Shown piece after piece: positions 11,457-22,473 of a stretch of 64,000 nt of DNA. Position 1 is the first letter of the stretch; each line of letters begins with the position of its first letter. The position numbers were made by a program, and so were the translations under genes. Source of the DNA: Linum tenue (Eukaryota > Streptophyta > Magnoliopsida > Malpighiales > Linaceae); NCBI GenBank assembly GCA_946122785.1, contig CAMGYJ010000011.1, forward strand, positions 43,736,513 through 43,800,512, read 5' to 3'. The notes beneath the pieces were generated by a model that saw nothing but the letters and a program-made list of their open reading frames with translations, ran no database searches and had not been told where the DNA came from.

Positions 11457-12145
11457 TAGGGATGGCAACAAAACCCGAACCCATGGGTACCCACCCGACC
11501 CAACCCGGTCAATGCGGGTAAAATCCGTGTTGACGGGTTTTGGGCCGGGTTTGGGTTTAAACCCGTTCACTATTCACCGGGTTGGGTTGGGTTTGGGTTT
11601 AGGTAAACCCGGCCCGTGGGTACCCGCTCATCCATATAATTAATTTTTTCGGTATATTTAATATTCTAAACAACTAATCTTATTTATATTTGTGGAGACA
11701 TGTCTAATTTTTTCTTTTTAATTGTGTAGAATGAAGTTGATGTTATGGAGTGGAGAGTAAAGAAACTTAATTGAAAGAAAGAAGCTTTCAATTAAACATG
11801 TTATTTATGGATAATTTGTTTGTGATTTGCTTCAATTTTCTTGAGTTTTTATATTGGTGTTGAACAATTTGTATAGTTAATTTGTGATTTGCTTGAATTT
11901 TCTAGAATGGTGTTTTATATATGGATAATTTGTATTGAGAGATTGATATTTGACTTTAATTTTGATAAGAACTTGTAATTGTAAATTTTTTACGACAAAA
12001 CCCGTGGGTACCCATGAACCCGCGGATACCCAACGGGTTGGGTTGGGTTTGAGTTTTTCAAACCCAGTGGGTTTTACCCCGGATTTTTTTCAAAGATAAA
12101 CCCATGGGTTTGGGTTTGGCAAAACCCGACCCATTGCCATCCCTA
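11457..12145. mobile_element. Non-autonomous hAT element nested in hAT 2 (689 bp)
   Basis: Left end TAGGGATGGCAA and right end TTGCCATCCCTA are perfect inverted repeats. The flanks are both GCTACATG (11449-11456 and 12146-12153). About 150 bp inside each end is filled with AACCCG/GGGTTTGGGTT and ACCCATGGGT motifs, typical subterminal repeats of a widespread plant hAT MITE group. The centre is AT-rich and non-coding. Confidence 0.9.
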
Positions 12146-12185
12146 GCTACATGTATCGGCCACTGCTTCCACGTTATAGTTTTTT

Positions 12186-12331
12186 TTCAAGTCAGCATTG
12201 CATTTGTCAACTTAGTCTTGACTAACGGAAATTTTAACAGAAACTTAAAAGTTGGCTAATATTGCCTATATCTATAGGCGTGGCTAATATTTTGGAATAG
12301 AAAAAAGGTTTGGCTAAAAAATAGTATTTGT
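12186..12331 (-). repeat. Interspersed repeat related to 3955-4140
   Basis: On the minus strand AATACTATTTTTTAGCCAAA and then CAAAATATTAGCCACGCC match the plus strand at about 3958-4020. Both go on to a GTTAGT/CTAACGG segment. They are two copies of one dispersed family; neither has clear paired ends. Confidence 0.55.
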
Positions 12332-12730
12332 TCTTCTATTAAATCTTTTTGTGGGAAAAGAGGAGGGCTTGTAAGCTCCTGGGATTCTCCACTAAAGCAA
12401 GAGAAGAAGAGGAGCATGGTTCTGGGATTCTCGATTCAACAAAGCAGAAGATGATAAGGGTAGAAGAAGAGGACAACAATGTAACTTGAAGTTTTAAGTT
12501 TGAATTTTGCGTCTCAATCCAAACACGTTATTTTGGTAAAATTTGCATACAAAATCCATGACATTTTAAACAATGGAATTCGGCCAAAATCTCTTACAAA
12601 TTCCTCAAATCAAAATCCTTCATCTAAATGACTCCTTGATATCTTCTTAATGTAATAATAAATTGAAGCAATTTTATTCCACCATCGTAGTTCCAATAAC
12701 CAATAGAACTACTAGAAATGCTTATCTTTA
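12332..12730. other. Intergenic, no gene seen
   Basis: Purine-rich at 12360-12470, then AT-rich. No recognised feature. Confidence 0.4.
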
Positions 12731-13040
12731 AGGGGTCGTTTGCTTGTTAGATTTGAAAAATGAGGATTTTAGGTAAGATAAAATTATTTGAAGAGTCCAT
12801 TGTTTGCATGATTTGTTTGATGTAGTTCTAATAGATTTGTTACAAATATCAATTGCTATCAAGGATTTTTTCACCCAACATAATATATGAGATTTATAAG
12901 TATAGGTTCACGGATTTAGATCTAAAAGAAGAACCAAAATGTGGTTTCACAAAATTTGAGATCCATCAACAAACAATGAATTTGGGTAAAATCCATCAAA
13001 CTTGAAATTTGTAATCAAATCTACAAACAAACAACCCCTA
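12731..13040. mobile_element. Short inverted-repeat MITE, superfamily uncertain
   Basis: Left AGGGGTCGTTTGCTTGTTAG and the reverse complement of the right end AGGGGTTGTTTGTTTGTAGA, each continuing with ATTTG, are imperfect inverted repeats about 310 bp apart. No clean target duplication was found. A copy with a similar left part lies at 19929. Confidence 0.55.
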
Positions 13041-13389
13041 GGTATATATGGCAGAATCCAAGCTATCCAACAGATATTCTTGCTGCAGTATCATAACCCA
13101 TATCTGTCTAACCACACCAAGAGAGATTTATAAATTGGCGAGATTTTTTACTTGACGAATAAATTAGACTAAATTGGTGAATTTGATTCAAATTGTCACC
13201 TTTACCTATTTTCTATCTCCTAGATCCAGGCATATTTCATAAGCTGTTGCAGTCCTATCTATTAAAAAGAACGCCCAGATTCCTTTCAGAAACAGGGCTC
13301 CAATGATGGGCTATAGATTTAAGAATCACTAGCCCCATGATAGGACACACTTAATTAGGAAAATCCGTTAGCAAAGGCGGGGAGGAGGG
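13041..13389. other. Intergenic, no gene seen
   Basis: AT-rich, no recognised feature. Confidence 0.4.
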
Positions 13390-14394
13390 GAATTTTTTCA
13401 CAAATATATCATCTAAAACTAAAAATTTCCAAAAATATCACAAATTTTCGAAAAATTCTAAAAATACCAACCTTTCCCAAAATCCGCGACCCCCATGGCG
13501 GTTTGTACGAAAATCGTAGAGGGGTGCCGCAGTTGTCGTTCCTGCTGGCTGAAAACCGCATGAGGTCGCCGCTACGAATTTTCTTTTTTTTCTTTTGAAA
13601 CTTCAAACGAACATAACTTTGCGCTCGAGTATCCAATCGTATAGAGAATTTTTTTATTTCACATAACTTTTCAAGAACTTGCAAACCGCAAACTACCGTA
13701 GGAGATTTGGTCTCACCTTAGTTCCGATAAAACGTCGTTTTCCACCCCGAACGAGCAATTTTCCGATTTTGTCAAACTTTAGATGGTCATAACTTTGTGC
13801 TCTGCCATTCGAATGTCACAATTTTTTTATTTAGTATTACTTTTTAAGGACTACAACTTTTATCATAACTATTTTTTATGAATGTATGTGGATTTTTGAA
13901 AAGTAAAGCAAAATTTATATTCAAAATCCCTTATATCCAAAAATATTTCCTGTTTTGAAAATTACTTCTTAGTAAAACTTGTAGTCCTTAAAAATTTATG
14001 TGGAATAAAAAAAAGTTTGATGATGTTCGAGTTTCGGAGCACAAAGTTATGGCATTTCAAAGTTTGGCAACATCGAAAAATTGCTCGTTCGAGGTAGCAA
14101 ACGACGTTTTTCGGGACAAAGGCAAGATCTCGAAAAGTTAAACAAAAAAAATTCGCTACGATCGGATACCCGAGCGCAAAGTTAGTTTCGTTTGAAGTTT
14201 AAAAAAATCGTAGGCAAACCGCGGGGGGTGGCAATGGTTTTGCCTCGGATCGCAGAGGTGGCGCACGGTCAATCTGAGTGCGACGACTGCATACAGTTTT
14301 CAGCTAGCAGGAACAAAAACGTGGTTTTTCGTATAAACTGCCATAAGGGGGCCGTGGTTTATGAGAATTTGTGGTAATTTTGGAATGTTTCTCT
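13390..14394. mobile_element. Fold-back element (long inverted repeat), truncated on the right
   Basis: The left arm (about 13400-13900) and right arm (about 13960-14394) are diverged reverse complements around a centre near 13920. Examples are CTTCAAACGAACATAACTTT with GCGCTCGAGTATCC on the left, against GGATACCCGAGCGC with AAAGTT on the right, and AAGGACTACAACTT against AAACTTGTAGTCCTT. The right arm stops abruptly at the LTR at 14395, so the LTR element probably inserted into or deleted its end. No coding frame. Confidence 0.65.
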
Positions 14395-14789
14395 TGATGT
14401 CGGGGTTGTAGCCGACGTTGAGTATTTTTATTTGGCAACCGGAGTTGGTCGACGACCACCTGTCACCTCGAACTTCTCTCGTGATGTCAGCTCCGGTCGT
14501 CTCTTGCAAAAAGGGTCCGACGACCGATCTCGGCGGGGACACTCTCCGACGCTCAAGTTAGTGAGGGGGTTGAGTGCAGAGGAATATGACCTCGAAATGA
14601 AAGATGAGGGAATGGAGTTGAGAACTTCATAATCAAATGACTTCTTTTTGAGAGTGCAAAGCCCTTCAAGGAAGCCAGTACCGAAGGATGGTGATAGTTC
14701 ATCTAAATGAATATCTGCGCTAATCTTAGTGAGAGTTCACGAGTCTAGGCATGTGGATTTTTGTTTACCTCAATCTGGAAACGAAGTGG

Positions 14790-14800
14790 CCTTTTATAGA
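14790..14800 (-). promoter_or_regulatory. TATA box of the LTR
   Basis: CTATAAAAGG on the minus strand, conserved in the other LTR at 19017-19025 (CTATAAAAGA). Position within the LTR fits the U3/R boundary. Confidence 0.6.
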
Positions 14801-14889
14801 GGTCTCTGGGGGGACATGAAGGGGGTATGTGTCTCCCTCTGCAACTTGATGGTATGAAGAGGGGACACGTCATGCGAGTACATGTCAAA

Positions 14890-15720
14890 GTGTGCTGAGT
14901 GACTTGGGGTGGCCAGTGAGCCTAAGGTGCCCGAGTTGACCCCTAGGGTGACTGGAGTGACCCCAAGGAGACCCAGGGTGGCTAGATTGACCCCAAGGTG
15001 AACCATAATGAGCGACCCCGGATGGCCGGAGTGACCCAAGGTGGGTTAGGTGACCCGAGGTGATTCACCTCGGCGTGACTGGAGTGACACCAAGATGACC
15101 TAGTGTGATTGACCTCGAGTGGTTAGAGTGACCCTAGGGTGGGCTAGGTGACCCAAGGGGGATTGACCTCGGGGTGACCTGAGTGACCCCAAGTGACCTA
15201 GAGTGATTGACCCCTAGGTGGCCGAAGTGACCCCAAGGTGACCCAGGATGATTGGCATCGGGTGGGCGGAGTGAACCCGGGGTAGGTTATGTGACCCGAG
15301 GTGATTGACCCTGGGGTGGCCGGAGTGATCTGGGGTGATTGACCCCAGCGGGTTAGGTGACCAGAGGTGATTGACCCTCAGGTGGACGGAGTGACCCCAA
15401 GCTGACCCGGGGTGATTGCCCCGGCAGGCTGGAGTGACCCCATAGTGATCTAGGGTGATTGACCCTTATGGGCTAGAGTGACCCCAAGGTGACTTAGAGT
15501 TATTGACGTCGGGGTAGTCGGAGTGACCCCAAGGTGACCCGGGGTGGTTGGCCCCAGGTGGATGGAGTGACCCCGGGGTGGACGAGGTGACCCTAGGTGA
15601 TTGACCCCAAGATGGACGAAATAACCCCAAAGTGACCCAAGGTGATTGACCCCGGGGGTGGCATAGTGACCTGGGGTGATTGACCCCAGGTTGTCCGGGT
15701 TGACCTCAGGTAACCTACAG
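14890..15720. repeat. Degenerate minisatellite inside the 3' LTR
   Basis: Diverged units of roughly 40-50 bp built from GGTGATTGACCCC, GGAGTGACCCCAAGGTGACC and GGGTGGCCGGAGTGA. G/C-rich, with little A/T except in the GATTGA core. Confidence 0.85.
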
Positions 15721-15798
15721 TGATCAGTGAGGGTTGCTAATTATGGACAATCTGAGAACACATTTGTCAAATTAAATTTCTTAATTTGGGGTCCATCA

Positions 15799-18699
15799 GT
15801 TGCCCTCTTGTCGTCGTAAACATTGAATGAAGAAGATTTTGCGGCGACAATCACACTTTTTATTGGGCCCTCGAGAACCCTTGGCAAGAGAACTAACCAA
15901 TTGTGATTCGTGTACCAATCTTAGTTCATGAATCTTGAATCTTGAGATATGTATTTGAAAACATCAAACCAATTTTGGCTAGCGGAATTGAAGAGTGGAA
16001 TTGAGCTGATAACGGTCCATGCAGAGAATCTCTAAGCCATTGTTGGTTCATTACACAGTTGGTGATCAACCAATTGTGGGTCACATATGTAAGGAACGAA
16101 CCAATTGTAGCACGTTAGGTGGAGGGGATATGAACTAATATTATATCAGATGTGGTCCATTTGAATGGAGATAATGAAACAATGTTATTCATGAATGGAG
16201 GGGATGAAGAAATTGTGTTCATGCTTTAAGTGGGTATGCCAATCTTGGTATTGAATAAACCTCGAAATGGGTATGATCCTCGCTAGATCTCTAACATTGT
16301 AGTCAATAATTCATTTGGTTTCTATCATTCGCGTTCTCATTTTTGTTAGAATTCTCTTTATCTTATAGTTCCACTAAGATTACTTTTGCTCCCCACATGC
16401 ATTTATGTTTCCAGTGATGATGGAATTTATGACAGTTGGGGTGGAGCCGATCATGATGATAACACCAAGATGACAACTCTGTGATAAGAAAAAAATCTTG
16501 GAGGGGGCATCACTCAAAGTGGAGATAGGTCCACAATAGCCATACTGATCACGACAATATAGTGTCGATAGGAGAGATGATGATGGAGGAATACCCTCAC
16601 TGGGCATTGTCACTCTAGTGACAAGAAAATGGGTACATTGATAATGGTTGAGGCGTCTCATTTATAAATGTTGTAATTCACAAGAGATCGGCACAGCATA
16701 GTGTCTCAAAGAGAGATTAGCTCAATTGGTTGGATATTAGATTTCTAATCGCACAATTTTGTGCTTTCATGTGGCAGTTATTGTAAGGTATTGAAATTTA
16801 TTTTTCCAACACTAGTGCAATGGTTGAGTGACGGCTCTCCCCCAATCATGAATTGCAATGATTAGAGGATTGATCAACCTTAGTGCAATGGTTGCGTAAA
16901 AAATAAACATATGCATGCAAAATGAACCTTACACCCAAAACTTATGTGCAATGATTGGGTTGAGAGCACACACATGTTATTGGATGCAAGAAAATAATGA
17001 CGGACTCATTAAATGGAATAGTCACTAACAAATAACAGTCAAAATAACCTAATTCCTTATATTCCGTCCCCTTTAGGTGTGAATATTAGGAGGAGTGGTG
17101 ACTAGGCATCGATGAGTTACTTCCTAAATGCGTATATTAAATTCCTTGGAGAGATTCAAGTTATTGGAGGAATTCTTTGAGAACTTGAGAGCTTTCCACA
17201 TGATTTGGTATTATGGGAGGACAATGTTGTCTCCCTAGATGAGACGACTTCATATGGGAGGTGATAAAATGCTGACTCACGATCCCGGCTCGAGTAAGAA
17301 TTTGGGTTGGAGATGAAAGATGGATTAAATGACTTGAACTTGACTCTCTGATACTCTAGGAATTTCTCAATATGAAAAGTGACCAGCAATTTGGTGGTAG
17401 GGTCGTCAAGAGTGGCTAGTGACAACTAATGAAGGATACCACTTTTGACATGACTTATTGAGAAAATTTTGTTTTGGTGGTGGAAGGCCAAGATGGTTGG
17501 TGGCCACTGTATTTGAGGTGATTGCCAATAAAGGTATCTAAGTAGAGAGGTGTAAACAAGGTGAGGACTGACAAAGGCATCAGAAAATCAGATGATAGGA
17601 CTTGCCACGCTGATGGTCAACATAATTGGTGGCAGTGGAGAGCATTTGGTCATGAAGGGTGGTTTGCAACTTGTAAGTGAAAAAAGATTTTTTATAAATA
17701 AACATTTTGCCTTCATGTTGCTATGGAGAGGCAGAGTACTAATGGTAGCACTCGGGGTTCTGAGAATTCTAGCAATCTCACTTTGGTGGGCCAAAAGGAG
17801 CTAGGTAGAGACCGAGCATATGGTAGGTGCTGTAGATGATGGTAATTGTCAAAACTCAAAATCCTCTGAACCAATTGGAGCATAGTTGGTTGTGTAGCTA
17901 GCCAAAAGCGTCTCGATCTCGAGGAGTGATATAGGTGAGGATGGTTGTCTTGATCATTGGAGGAGCTAATTCCTCATTGCACTTGAGGTTCATATGCCCA
18001 ATGGCGTTTCAAGTGCATGTTCACATGGATCTTTGTCAATACTCTTATAACATTCATCTCATTTTAGAGTTCTTTTTCCTAGCGAGTATTGGTGGCATCG
18101 CTTGGGTGATATGTTTGCTCAAAGGCTTGGCTAAGAGGAGATTCTCCTGTTTCCCCCCTGGTGGAAGCCCAATATATGTCATCCCTGGAGGGTGATAGGA
18201 AAAACGTGCACATGGTGGAGTTGGATGCTCCCACAAGGGTCATCATAATTTGGAATACACAAATGGTGAGTTATTTGGAAGTCTGGGGTGTTGGGATGGT
18301 TAAAGTTTGAACGAGCCAATGGCTTCTCATGCCTGAAGTTAGTGAGAAAACTAGCCATAAGGTGAGGCTCGAGGTATGGGAGGTCTTCTGGTCATGGAGG
18401 TGGATGAGGGGTTGATGTCCCATTGGGGTGACCTGATACTTTAGCGGTTTCCGGTTGGTGGCTAGAGTGCAACCCATGGAGCGGAGGAGGTGCTGAAGTC
18501 AATGTCTGGATTTAAGCTTTCAGCTGCTCAATTTGGACTTGAAGATCTTCTACGGACGGCGGAGGTTCTGGCTCTTTGTCTTGAAATCCGACGCCGGTTT
18601 GGAGATTTTGAAAGCTTTGAGACTCCATCACGAGTGAAGTGTCGGCGCTAGGCTCTCTTCAACATTTTACTCCAGGGCCCCACGGTGGGCGCCAATTGT
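15799..18699 (-). other. Internal region of the LTR element, non-coding
   Basis: 2.9 kb without retrotransposon protein motifs. Short open frames exist (for example 16380-16661 and 17156-17425 on the minus strand) but none is recognisable. Confidence 0.6.
18677..18693 (-). other. Putative primer-binding site
   Basis: TGGCGCCCACCGTGGGG starts five bases after the CATCA end of the 5' LTR. The TGGCGCC start is common among plant Ty3-type elements. I have not identified the tRNA. Confidence 0.6.
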
Positions 18700-19928
18700 T
18701 GATGTCTGGGTTGTAGCCGACGTTGAGTATTTTTATGTTGGGCATCGGAGTTGGTCGACGTCCACCTTTCACCTCTAACTTCTCTCGTGATGTCAGGTCC
18801 GGTCGTCTCCTGCAAAAAGGGTCCATTGGCCAATCTCAGGGGGGAGCCGAGGACACTCTCCGACGCTCAAGTTAGTGAGGGGGTTGAGTGAATATTACCC
18901 CCCAAATGAAAGATGAGGGAATGGAGTTGAGAATGAATATATGCGCTAATCATAGCGAGAGTTCACGAGTCTAGGCATGGAGATTTTTGCTTACCTCAAT
19001 CTCGAAACGAAGTGGTCTTTTATAGAGGCCTCTGGGAGAATATGAAGTGGGTATGTGTCTCCCTCTGGAGCTTGATGGTATGAAGAGGGGACATGTCATA
19101 CGGGTTCGTGTCCAAGTGTGTTGAGTGACCTGGGGTGGGCAATGAGCCCAAGTTGCCCGAGTTAACCCAGGGTGGTTGACCCCTGGGGTGACTGGAGTGA
19201 CACCAAGGAGACCCAGGGTGATTGACCCCAGGGTGGCTGGATTGACCCCGAAGTGAACCATGATGATTGACCCCAGGTGGCCGGAGTGACCCCAAGACGA
19301 CCTAGTATGATTGACCCTGAGTGGTCAGAGTGACCCCAGGGTGGCTAGGTGACCCGAGGTGATTGACCGCGGGGTGGCCGGAATGACCCTAAGGTGACCC
19401 GGGGTGATTAAACCCTTGGTGGCCGAAGTCACCCTAAGGTGACATAGGATGATTGACCTCGGGTGGGCGGAGTGACCCAGGGTGGGTTAGGTGACCCGAG
19501 GTGATTGACCCTGGGGTGGCCGGAGTAACCTGGGTGATTGACCCCAGTGGGCTAGAGGTGATTGACCCTGGGGTGACCGAAGTGACCCCAGGGTGATTGA
19601 TCCTGGTGGGCTAGAGTGACCCCAAGGTGATCCAGGGTGATTGACGTCGGGGTGGCCGGAGTGACCCCAAGGTGACCCGGGGTGATTGACCCCGAGTGGA
19701 TGGAGTGACCTCAGGGTTGATGAGGTGACCTTAGTTTATTAACCCCGAGGTGACCGGAATGACCCCAAGGTGATCCAAAGTGATTGACCCCGAGGGTAGT
19801 TGGAGTGACCCGGGGTGATTGACCCCAGGTTGGTCGGGTTGACCTCAGGTGACTTGCAGTGATCAGTGAGGGTTGCTGATTATGGACTACCTGGGAACAC
19901 TTTTGTCAAATTAAATTTCTTAATTTGT
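18700..19928 (-). repeat. 5' LTR of the minus-strand retrotransposon
   Basis: Second copy of the LTR, next to the primer-binding site. Its outer end stops within AAATTAAGAAATTTAA (minus strand) and lacks the TGATGGACCCC that begins the other LTR. Confidence 0.8.
19120..19860. repeat. Degenerate minisatellite inside the 5' LTR
   Basis: Same unit types as in 14890-15720 but a different number and order of units, which explains most of the length difference between the two LTRs. Confidence 0.85.
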
Positions 19929-20194
19929 TGGATTTGAAAATGAAGGTTTTTTGTTTTGAAAATCTTTGGATTTATGATGGGACTTGTTGCATTTTGTATT
20001 TGAAAGATAACAATGTTTGTTTAGTTGAATTTTTATTATGAATTAAGCTCATTTGGTATTTGGGTCTCAAAAAATTGCCTTCCATAATGTTTTATTTGTA
20101 AATACCAAATGAAACGTGGTATTTGCAAATACGTGGGATTCACGGATTTGGAATTCGTGGACCCCATGGATTTGGAATCCGTGGACCCCACAGA
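19929..20194. mobile_element. Left part of a MITE split by a LINE
   Basis: GTTGGATTTGAAAATGAAGG resembles the left part of the MITE at 12731. The other side resumes at 24004 after the LINE and ends near 24090 with CCCATTAGCAAACAACAAC. A small tandem repeat built from GTGGACCCCATGGATTTGGA lies at about 20131-20197. Left end removed at the LTR junction. Confidence 0.45.
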
Positions 20195-20239
20195 TTTGTA
20201 TACCTTTTTTTTGTTTGTTAAAAGACAGACGCCAAGCGT

Positions 20240-20893
20240 CTAATTCATATTAATAATAGAACGTTCATGGAAAATTCCCAGTACATCATGTTTGATCCAT
20301 TTGATCAAATCCCTATCACACACATTGAAGTGATGTGTGCCAAAATCAAAGTCATGAGCCTTGTTAGCCAAGTAATCGGCTGCGTAATTCGCTTCTATAT
20401 ACACGTTGGAAACTCTAACCTCCCATTGTTGATCCAAAATGTAGCTCAAATTCCTGGCAATAGTACCATGGCGATGCACATCATCATTTCTGTGTTCAAT
20501 GATGTTAATGGCAGTAGTGAAATCACTATGGAGGATGATCTTCCTGTAGCCTACCTTCCACGCAATCTTCAGACCCTCCAGGGTTCCTCGCAGTTCTGCA
20601 GCTGTGATTGAGCATCGTCCAAAATTACACACATAAGCTCCCATACATCTATCTAAGTGATCCCTGAACAATCCTCCTATTGCTGCTCTTCCACTTGGCG
20701 CTCGTACAGAACCATCTGATTGCAGTTGGATCCACCCTTCATCTGGCGGTTTCCATCCCACCAAACAGGATAGTTTCTTCTTTTGAACTAGGCCTGAGGT
20801 CTTCTGTATGTTGGCATGAGCCTGATTCACAATGTTGAACCATGCCTTGATTCTTGCTGTGACACTTTCTTTTATAAAGGTACGCCCGTCCAT
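20240..20893 (-). pseudogene. LINE RNase H domain (RVT_3)
   Basis: WIQLQSDGSVRAPSG, then AAELRGTLEGLKIAWK, then KIILHSDFTTAINII, then EANYAADYLANKAHDF: the four blocks of the plant LINE/transposon RNase H fold with D, E, D and D in the expected places. This 217-residue stretch is open. It ends just before the 3' tail. Confidence 0.85.
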
Positions 20894-20923
20894 TACCTCA
20901 TCATTCCTTTGTTTCCAAAGTTG

Positions 20924-21469
20924 CTAGCAAATGATCCCAAACTCAGTAGCTGTTTCTTCAAATCTGATATTGTGCATCAGCCATTCATCAAAGTTCAGGT
21001 TACTGCTTTTGGTAGAATCCTTGCTCTGAAAGATCTCCCAAATGGTCTTGGCTTTTTTGCACTTCCTGAGGATGTGCTCAATCGTTTCTTCTTCTTCTTC
21101 TTCTTCTTCTTCTTCTTCTTCTTCTTCTTCTTCTTCTTCTTCTTCTTCTTCTTCTTCTTCTTCTTCTTCTTCTTCTTCTTCTTTCCAATGGCTGCACAGG
21201 TTGCAAGTTGTCAACTTCCTTCTCTCCCTCTCTTTGTTGGTGAGGAGGCGATCATGGGTTGCCAGCCATAGGAAGTGTTTTATCCTACTTGGCCCCCTCC
21301 ACTTCCAAATTTCTTTCCATTTGCCATTCTTCTCCTGCTCCTCCATGTCAGCTACAAGACTGTATGCTGATTTCAGGCTGAACCTTCCATCCTTTTCCAA
21401 GCCCCAGATAGTAACATCCTCTCCCAGCTGAGGGTCAGGTGCATCAGTTCCTACAATGGTCAAGACCAC
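20924..21469 (-). pseudogene. LINE zf-RVT domain carrying a polyglutamate insertion
   Basis: The frame reads SRIKHFLWLATHDRLLTNKE and CNLCSHWKE, then about thirty glutamates, then TIEHILRKCKKAKTIWEIF. The zinc-knuckle halves (CNLC and HILRKC) are normally separated by only a few residues. The GAA/TTC microsatellite at 21085-21184 expanded in frame between them. Confidence 0.85.
21085..21184. repeat. (TTC)n microsatellite, about 33 units
   Basis: Uninterrupted TTC/CTT run inside the LINE zf-RVT coding region; GAA on the coding strand. Confidence 0.95.
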
Positions 21470-21505
21470 ATCATTAGGGAGATAGTGACCTAGTTTGATC
21501 CAGTC

Positions 21506-22473
21506 TCACTTACCCTCCTCTGTGACCCAGTCAGCAACAACAGAATCCAGGTCCTCTTCATTGACGTCGACAGTGGCAAGGTCAGCAAGAATTGTGTTGT
21601 TGTCAATCCAAGGTTCCTTCCAGAAGAGAGTACTCTTCCCATCCCTGATGCTCCAACATGTGGCCTCTTTCATCAGCCTCATTCCTCTAACAATGGCTTT
21701 CCACAAATTGGAGTGGTTGCTCTTCTTCATTGTAGTAATGTCACCCCCCTGATGCTTGAAATATTTCCCCTGCAGGACCTGGACCCATAGATCAGAAGCA
21801 TTATTAAGCATATGTCACCCAAGTTTGATCATGTAAGCCATGTTCATATGTCTAGCAGATTTAACACCTAAGCCCCCTTCACTCTTTGGTTTACAGATAT
21901 TCTCCCAGGCAATAAGATGAGTTTTCCTTTTACCCTCAATAGAACCCCAAACAAAGGATCTAACCTTCCTATCAATAGCATCACAGATAGATACTGGGAG
22001 ACAGGTGGTTTCCATAGCATAGGTAGGGAGTGCATTAAGTACAGACACAACCAAAGTGACTCTACCAGCCAAGGAAAGAGTTATGGCTTTCCAGTTGGTG
22101 AGTTTCTGGTCAATCTTGTCAAGAATGAACTTGTAAGTGCTCTTAGTGATTCTGCCATGTAACATAGGAACACCAAGGTATCTGCCTAGGTCTGAGGTAG
22201 CCTGGATTCCTAGTCTATTGCAAATATCACTATTATCCTTGTTCTTAACATTCCTAGAAAAAAAGACCCTAGACTTCTCTTTACTAATCATTTCACCAGA
22301 AGCCAAGCAGAAATTGTTGAGACATTTCATAACAACATCAGCTTGAGTACTGTTGGCTTCAACAAACAGGACAAGGTCATCAGCAAAGAAGAGGTGTGAG
22401 AGGGCAGGACCCCCAGGGGAAAGCCTAATCGGGTTCCATCTATGGTTCTTAACTTCACTCCTTATACAGTGAC
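21506..22473 (-). pseudogene. LINE ORF2 fragment: RT C-half and connection region
   Basis: FADDLVLFVEA, the reverse transcriptase active-site motif, is encoded at about 22392-22360. Then MKCLNNFCLASGEMISKEKS, YLGVPMLHGRITKSTY and the AGRVTLVVSVLNALPTYAME motif follow to 21815, and after a break WVQVLQGKYFKHQ to 21506. All fit plant LINE RT. Frameshifts around 22330-22474 and at 21811-21815 break it. Confidence 0.85.

Larger units (their letters stand above)
9993..12165. mobile_element. Second hAT element, degenerate, with two nested hAT insertions
   Basis: Left end CAGTGGCGGATCC and right end GGCCACTG (reverse complement CAGTGGCC) are flanked on both sides by CTTCCACG (9985-9992 and 12166-12173), a perfect 8-bp duplication. 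The left duplication starts only 20 bp after the end of that of the 6007-9964 element, so the two are independent insertions into neighbouring sites. Removing the two nested elements (10267-11051 and 11457-12145) and their duplications leaves about 0.7 kb. A short hAT dimerisation-domain remnant lies near the left end. CAGTGGCGGA-type ends are common to plant hAT elements with TTF/ZMYM-like transposases. Confidence 0.8.
14395..15798 (-). repeat. 3' LTR of the minus-strand retrotransposon
   Basis: Runs TGATG...CATCA on the minus strand. Shared with 18700-19928 over most of its length: for example GTAGCCGACGTTGAGTATTT at about 14410 and 18715, and CTCCGACGCTCAAGTTAGTG at about 14544 and 18858. 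Confidence 0.85.
14395..19928 (-). mobile_element. Non-autonomous LTR retrotransposon (LARD-like), minus strand
   Basis: Two diverged direct repeats (14395-15798 and 18700-19928) flank 2.9 kb. Read on the minus strand the 5' LTR ends CATCA, then ACAAT, then TGGCGCCCACCGTGGGG (18693-18677), in the position of a primer-binding site. The 3' LTR begins TGATGG and is preceded by AAGAGGGCAAC, a polypurine-type tract. The interior shows no gag, protease, RT or integrase motif in any frame. The first 11 or so bases of the 5' LTR are missing or replaced where it meets 19929, and no target duplication could be found, so the left and right flanks have probably been rearranged. Confidence 0.8.

Noticed and set aside
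14395..14640. Gene at the LTR inner boundary (minus- and plus-strand frames near 14300-14640)
   Set aside because: The same sequence recurs at 18700-18950 as the second LTR; the frames have no domain and are LTR sequence.
21042..21431. Polyserine or polyphenylalanine proteins on the plus strand
   Set aside because: Shadows of the TTC microsatellite; the true coding strand is the minus-strand LINE.
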